Shown here: one piece after another, positions 61,786-64,000 of the stretch | Layout: every line of letters begins with the position of its first letter | How positions within the stretch are numbered: the stretch's first letter is position 1 | Assembly (NCBI GenBank): GCA_964349045.1 | Contig: CAYGFI010000007.1 | Coordinates: 1 to 64,000, forward strand | DNA from: JACJXF01 sp964349045 | GTDB lineage: Bacteria; Bacteroidota; Bacteroidia; Bacteroidales; GCA-2748055 | DNA length: 64,000 bases | Direction: 5' to 3' | Translations under genes and position numbers: made by a program | The notes under the pieces: generated by a model | The model's database searches: none | Seen by the model: the letters and a program-made list of their open reading frames with translations, nothing else | Told to the model about the DNA's origin: nothing

Positions 61786-63666
61786 ATGAATGCATTAAAT
61801 TCCTTTTTAAGAATCACTTTCATTATTTTACTTATAACCTCCTGTACCTCAAAGGAAGAAACGTTTGTGGTAAATTTCACGGGAACCCAATCAGAAAAAA
61901 AGTGGGCTGCGAGGGAACTGAACCCCGATTTGCCTTCTGACTGGTCTTCCTATGAGTACCTGACATTTGATATGAAATCCTCTACCACACAGCGTTTTGA
62001 TATTATTCTCTATGATAAAGATGGAACGCGCAGATTGCGAATAAATCCTTTTCAGGGAGCATGGATCCGTATTTCTGTTCCATTGATCCATTTTCAAAAG
62101 AGAAATACACAGGGACATGATATGGCGGCTATCTGGAAAACACCGCGACACGCGGGCTGGATAGAATTCACCACCACGGTAGGTTCAATTACCCGGGTTG
62201 ATTCGATTGGTTTGCAGATGCAGCATCCCATTGGGACACAAACCCTCGGGCTAAGTAAAATACGGCTTACAATGATTGCTGAGGATTCAATACTGAACCC
62301 GATACCCTTAGTGGATGAATTTGGACAGTGGATTCCCGACGAATGGCCCGGCAAAGCAAAAACAACAGATGATCTTAAGGCTGCATGGAGCAAAGAGGAA
62401 GCTTCACTGGCGCCGGGTGATTTTAATGTCTCAAAATATGGTGGTTTCCTTAACGCGAGGGCAAAAGCAACCGGGTTTTTCCGGGTTGAGAAAATACATG
62501 ACAGGTGGTGGTTTGTTGATCCTGAAGGCTACCTCTTTTTTTCTGCAGGCGCTACCTGTATTACACCTGGTTGGGGCCTGGCGCGTGTAAAGGGTCGCGA
62601 ATATATTTATACTGCTCTTCCACCTGCAGATCTGAACAATGCCAGGACACGAGCCGGTGAGACAGGTATTCCATCGTTTTATCTATGGAATCTTTCCCGT
62701 CGTTTTGGACCTGATTGGTACAATAAATGGATGGACTTTACCATCCGAAGGATGGACAACTGGGGGCTGAACACCATAGCAAACTGGTCAGATACCGGGT
62801 TTGGCTCCCTCCGGCGCAAACCTTATGTTGCAAATATCAGTGGATGGGGTATCAGTGCAAGTACCATGGGTTTACCCGATGTTTATGCTCCCGGTTACGT
62901 TGAGTCAGTGGATAAAGCTGCAGCAAGGCAATGCCTGCCACTGAAGGATGATCCCTGGCTCCTGGGCTATTTTATCGGTAACGAACAACCATGGCCTGAC
63001 AGGGAGCAGGAACTGATAAATGTTATCCTCGAAGGAGAGGATACCCCAATGAAGGCAGCCCTTAAAAATTATCTTGTCGCGGGAGATACACCGGAACGCC
63101 GCAAAACCTTCGCCTACGAAACCTTTACGAAATTTATTGAGATTGTTAATACTGCCATTAAGAAATATGATCCGAATCACCTGAACCTCGGCATCCGTTA
63201 TGGCGGACATGCACCTGATGAAATAATTATCGCTTCAAAAGACTATTTTGATGTATTCAGCCTGAACGTGTATGATTATTCAGTTAAACCGGAAATGATG
63301 CAGAACATATATGACCTGACCGGGTTGCCGATTGTCATTGGCGAGTTTCATTTTGGTACGGCAGGTCGTGGACTCTCCCCCTGGCTGGCACAGGTAAGTA
63401 ACCTGGAAGAGAGAGGTGTAGGTTACCGCTATTACGTCGAAAATGCAGCGGCTCATCCCGCACTTATCGGCACGCACTGGTTCCAGTGGATTGATCAGCC
63501 AAATACCGGACGCGGCGATGGAGAGAGTGGCCTGATAGGATTTGTTGATGTGACAGACCGCCCGTATAACGATCTGGTGGAGGCCTCAAAAGCAACGTTC
63601 CAAAGGCTCTTTGATGTACATTCCGGTAAGAAACCCCCATTCAGCATACAGGCAAAGGTGCAATGA
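61786..63666 (+). CDS. GH50-like beta-agarase-family lipoprotein (paralogue)
   Basis: The 626-aa protein has a lipobox (LLITSC, Cys20) and matches the gap-truncated gene at 50347 closely along its whole length, with long identical blocks such as GEFHFGTAGRGLSPWLAQVS. Acid/base Glu400 (FIGNEQPW) and nucleophile Glu520 (IVIGEFHFG) are present. The N-terminal sandwich reads SSYEYLTFDMKSSTTQRFD and the linker LVDEFGQWIPDEWPGKAK. It is the last gene of the plus-strand locus. A recent duplication with divergence in the exported start and loop 280-300 (ADLNNARTRAGETG) suggests specialised substrate recognition. Confidence 0.78.
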   Translation: MNALNSFLRITFIILLITSCTSKEETFVVNFTGTQSEKKWAARELNPDLPSDWSSYEYLTFDMKSSTTQRFDIILYDKDGTRRLRINPFQGAWIRISVPLIHFQKRNTQGHDMAAIWKTPRHAGWIEFTTTVGSITRVDSIGLQMQHPIGTQTLGLSKIRLTMIAEDSILNPIPLVDEFGQWIPDEWPGKAKTTDDLKAAWSKEEASLAPGDFNVSKYGGFLNARAKATGFFRVEKIHDRWWFVDPEGYLFFSAGATCITPGWGLARVKGREYIYTALPPADLNNARTRAGETGIPSFYLWNLSRRFGPDWYNKWMDFTIRRMDNWGLNTIANWSDTGFGSLRRKPYVANISGWGISASTMGLPDVYAPGYVESVDKAAARQCLPLKDDPWLLGYFIGNEQPWPDREQELINVILEGEDTPMKAALKNYLVAGDTPERRKTFAYETFTKFIEIVNTAIKKYDPNHLNLGIRYGGHAPDEIIIASKDYFDVFSLNVYDYSVKPEMMQNIYDLTGLPIVIGEFHFGTAGRGLSPWLAQVSNLEERGVGYRYYVENAAAHPALIGTHWFQWIDQPNTGRGDGESGLIGFVDVTDRPYNDLVEASKATFQRLFDVHSGKKPPFSIQAKVQ

Positions 63667-63798
63667 AAAGATTTATCATACGAGAATCATTTTAAGTAGC
63701 GCATAAATTTAAAAGAAAATATCTATCATTCCTGCTCTGTTTTTCGTGTATAAATATTCTTGCAAAAGATAATTAACTTAAAATGGAGATAGTTTTAC

Positions 63799-63999
63799 TC
63801 AAAAAAAACTAATATCAGGATAATAAAAACAATATCGTATTTCGATAAAATTTTCACGTGAAGATGTAACTTTCATGGCCATAAAGCCTCCTCCTTCCCC
63901 TTGTCGCAAACGGTAACGCTTTAGCCAATAATAAAAAGTTGTGTAGGTAAGCCCTTGTTCTTTACAAAAAGTATGTTGGGGAAGATTGCTTTGTTGCCA
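63799..63999 (-). mobile_element. 3' end of an IS66-type tnpA accessory gene (partial, probably degraded)
   Basis: On the minus strand, entering from the right edge, 66 codons read WQQSNLPQHTFCKEQGLTYT, then TFYYWLKRYR, and stop at 63799-63801. This is the helix-turn-helix core of IS66-family TnpA accessory proteins (FCKEQGLTYTTFYYWLKRYR, 20 residues). After GGGFMAMKVTSS and FIEIRY the usual PNG-type ending is lost (CFYYPDISFF), and no tnpB follows before the GH50-like gene. It looks like the damaged end of an insertion that continues outside the window. Confidence 0.65.
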
Positions 64000-64000
64000 C

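Overview
The window reads as a chromosomal segment of a Bacteroidota bacterium, most likely an environmental Bacteroidales/Marinilabiliales-type glycan degrader. The evidence is two SusC/SusD pairs, a hybrid two-component regulator with an AraC-type output, type IX secretion C-terminal tails, many SPII lipoproteins, and promoter-like TAnnTTTG elements. No rRNA, tRNA or CRISPR array was seen. Two 100-N runs (21015-21114 and 50247-50346) are assembly gaps, so this is a draft contig.

Left edge (1-3000): the last codons of an unidentified gene, a long bidirectional hairpin terminator, a DarT/DarG toxin-antitoxin pair, fused relics of a type I restriction methyltransferase and an ATPase, a possible 39-aa ORF and a small basic lipoprotein. 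Next (3180-7450) is a three-gene minus-strand operon for an isoquinoline-oxidoreductase-type molybdenum hydroxylase. It comprises a fused XdhC-MocA maturation protein, a 2Fe-2S subunit and a Tat-exported molybdopterin subunit. A decayed Gfo/Idh/MocA oxidoreductase fragment follows.

Region 7.8-27.5 kb looks like a galactosamine-type utilisation locus. A DeoR/AgaR-like repressor is divergent from agaS, a GatZ/KbaZ-like subunit, a PfkB kinase and a class II aldolase. Together these would take galactosamine-6-phosphate through tagatose-6-phosphate and tagatose-1,6-bisphosphate to triose phosphates. The operon continues with an exported amidohydrolase and a GH36-like lipoprotein. A PKD lipoprotein, a remnant Tat protein, a DMT transporter, two secreted DUF4832-type proteins and a SusC/SusD pair complete the locus. 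The 8-mer TACGAAAG occurs at promoter positions ahead of agaS, the PKD gene and susC, suggesting one regulon. A 7-bp tandem repeat lies between the two convergent DUF4832 genes.

A RES/Xre toxin-antitoxin pair separates this from the second locus (28.8-63.7 kb), about 35 kb entirely on the plus strand. It starts with a 1408-aa hybrid two-component regulator, a tiny membrane peptide and SusC/SusD. These are followed by exported enzymes: a five-bladed propeller protein, a six-hairpin glycosidase, a VOC-fold lipoprotein, a GH51/GH39-like enzyme, a beta-helix lipoprotein, a Tat-type TIM-barrel sugar isomerase, two GH2 enzymes (one with a LamG domain inserted in its barrel), three GH50-like beta-agarase relatives and a DUF5107-TPR lipoprotein. 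The enzyme mix fits a galactose-rich polysaccharide, but the substrate cannot be read from sequence alone. The right edge holds the 3' end of an IS66-type tnpA.
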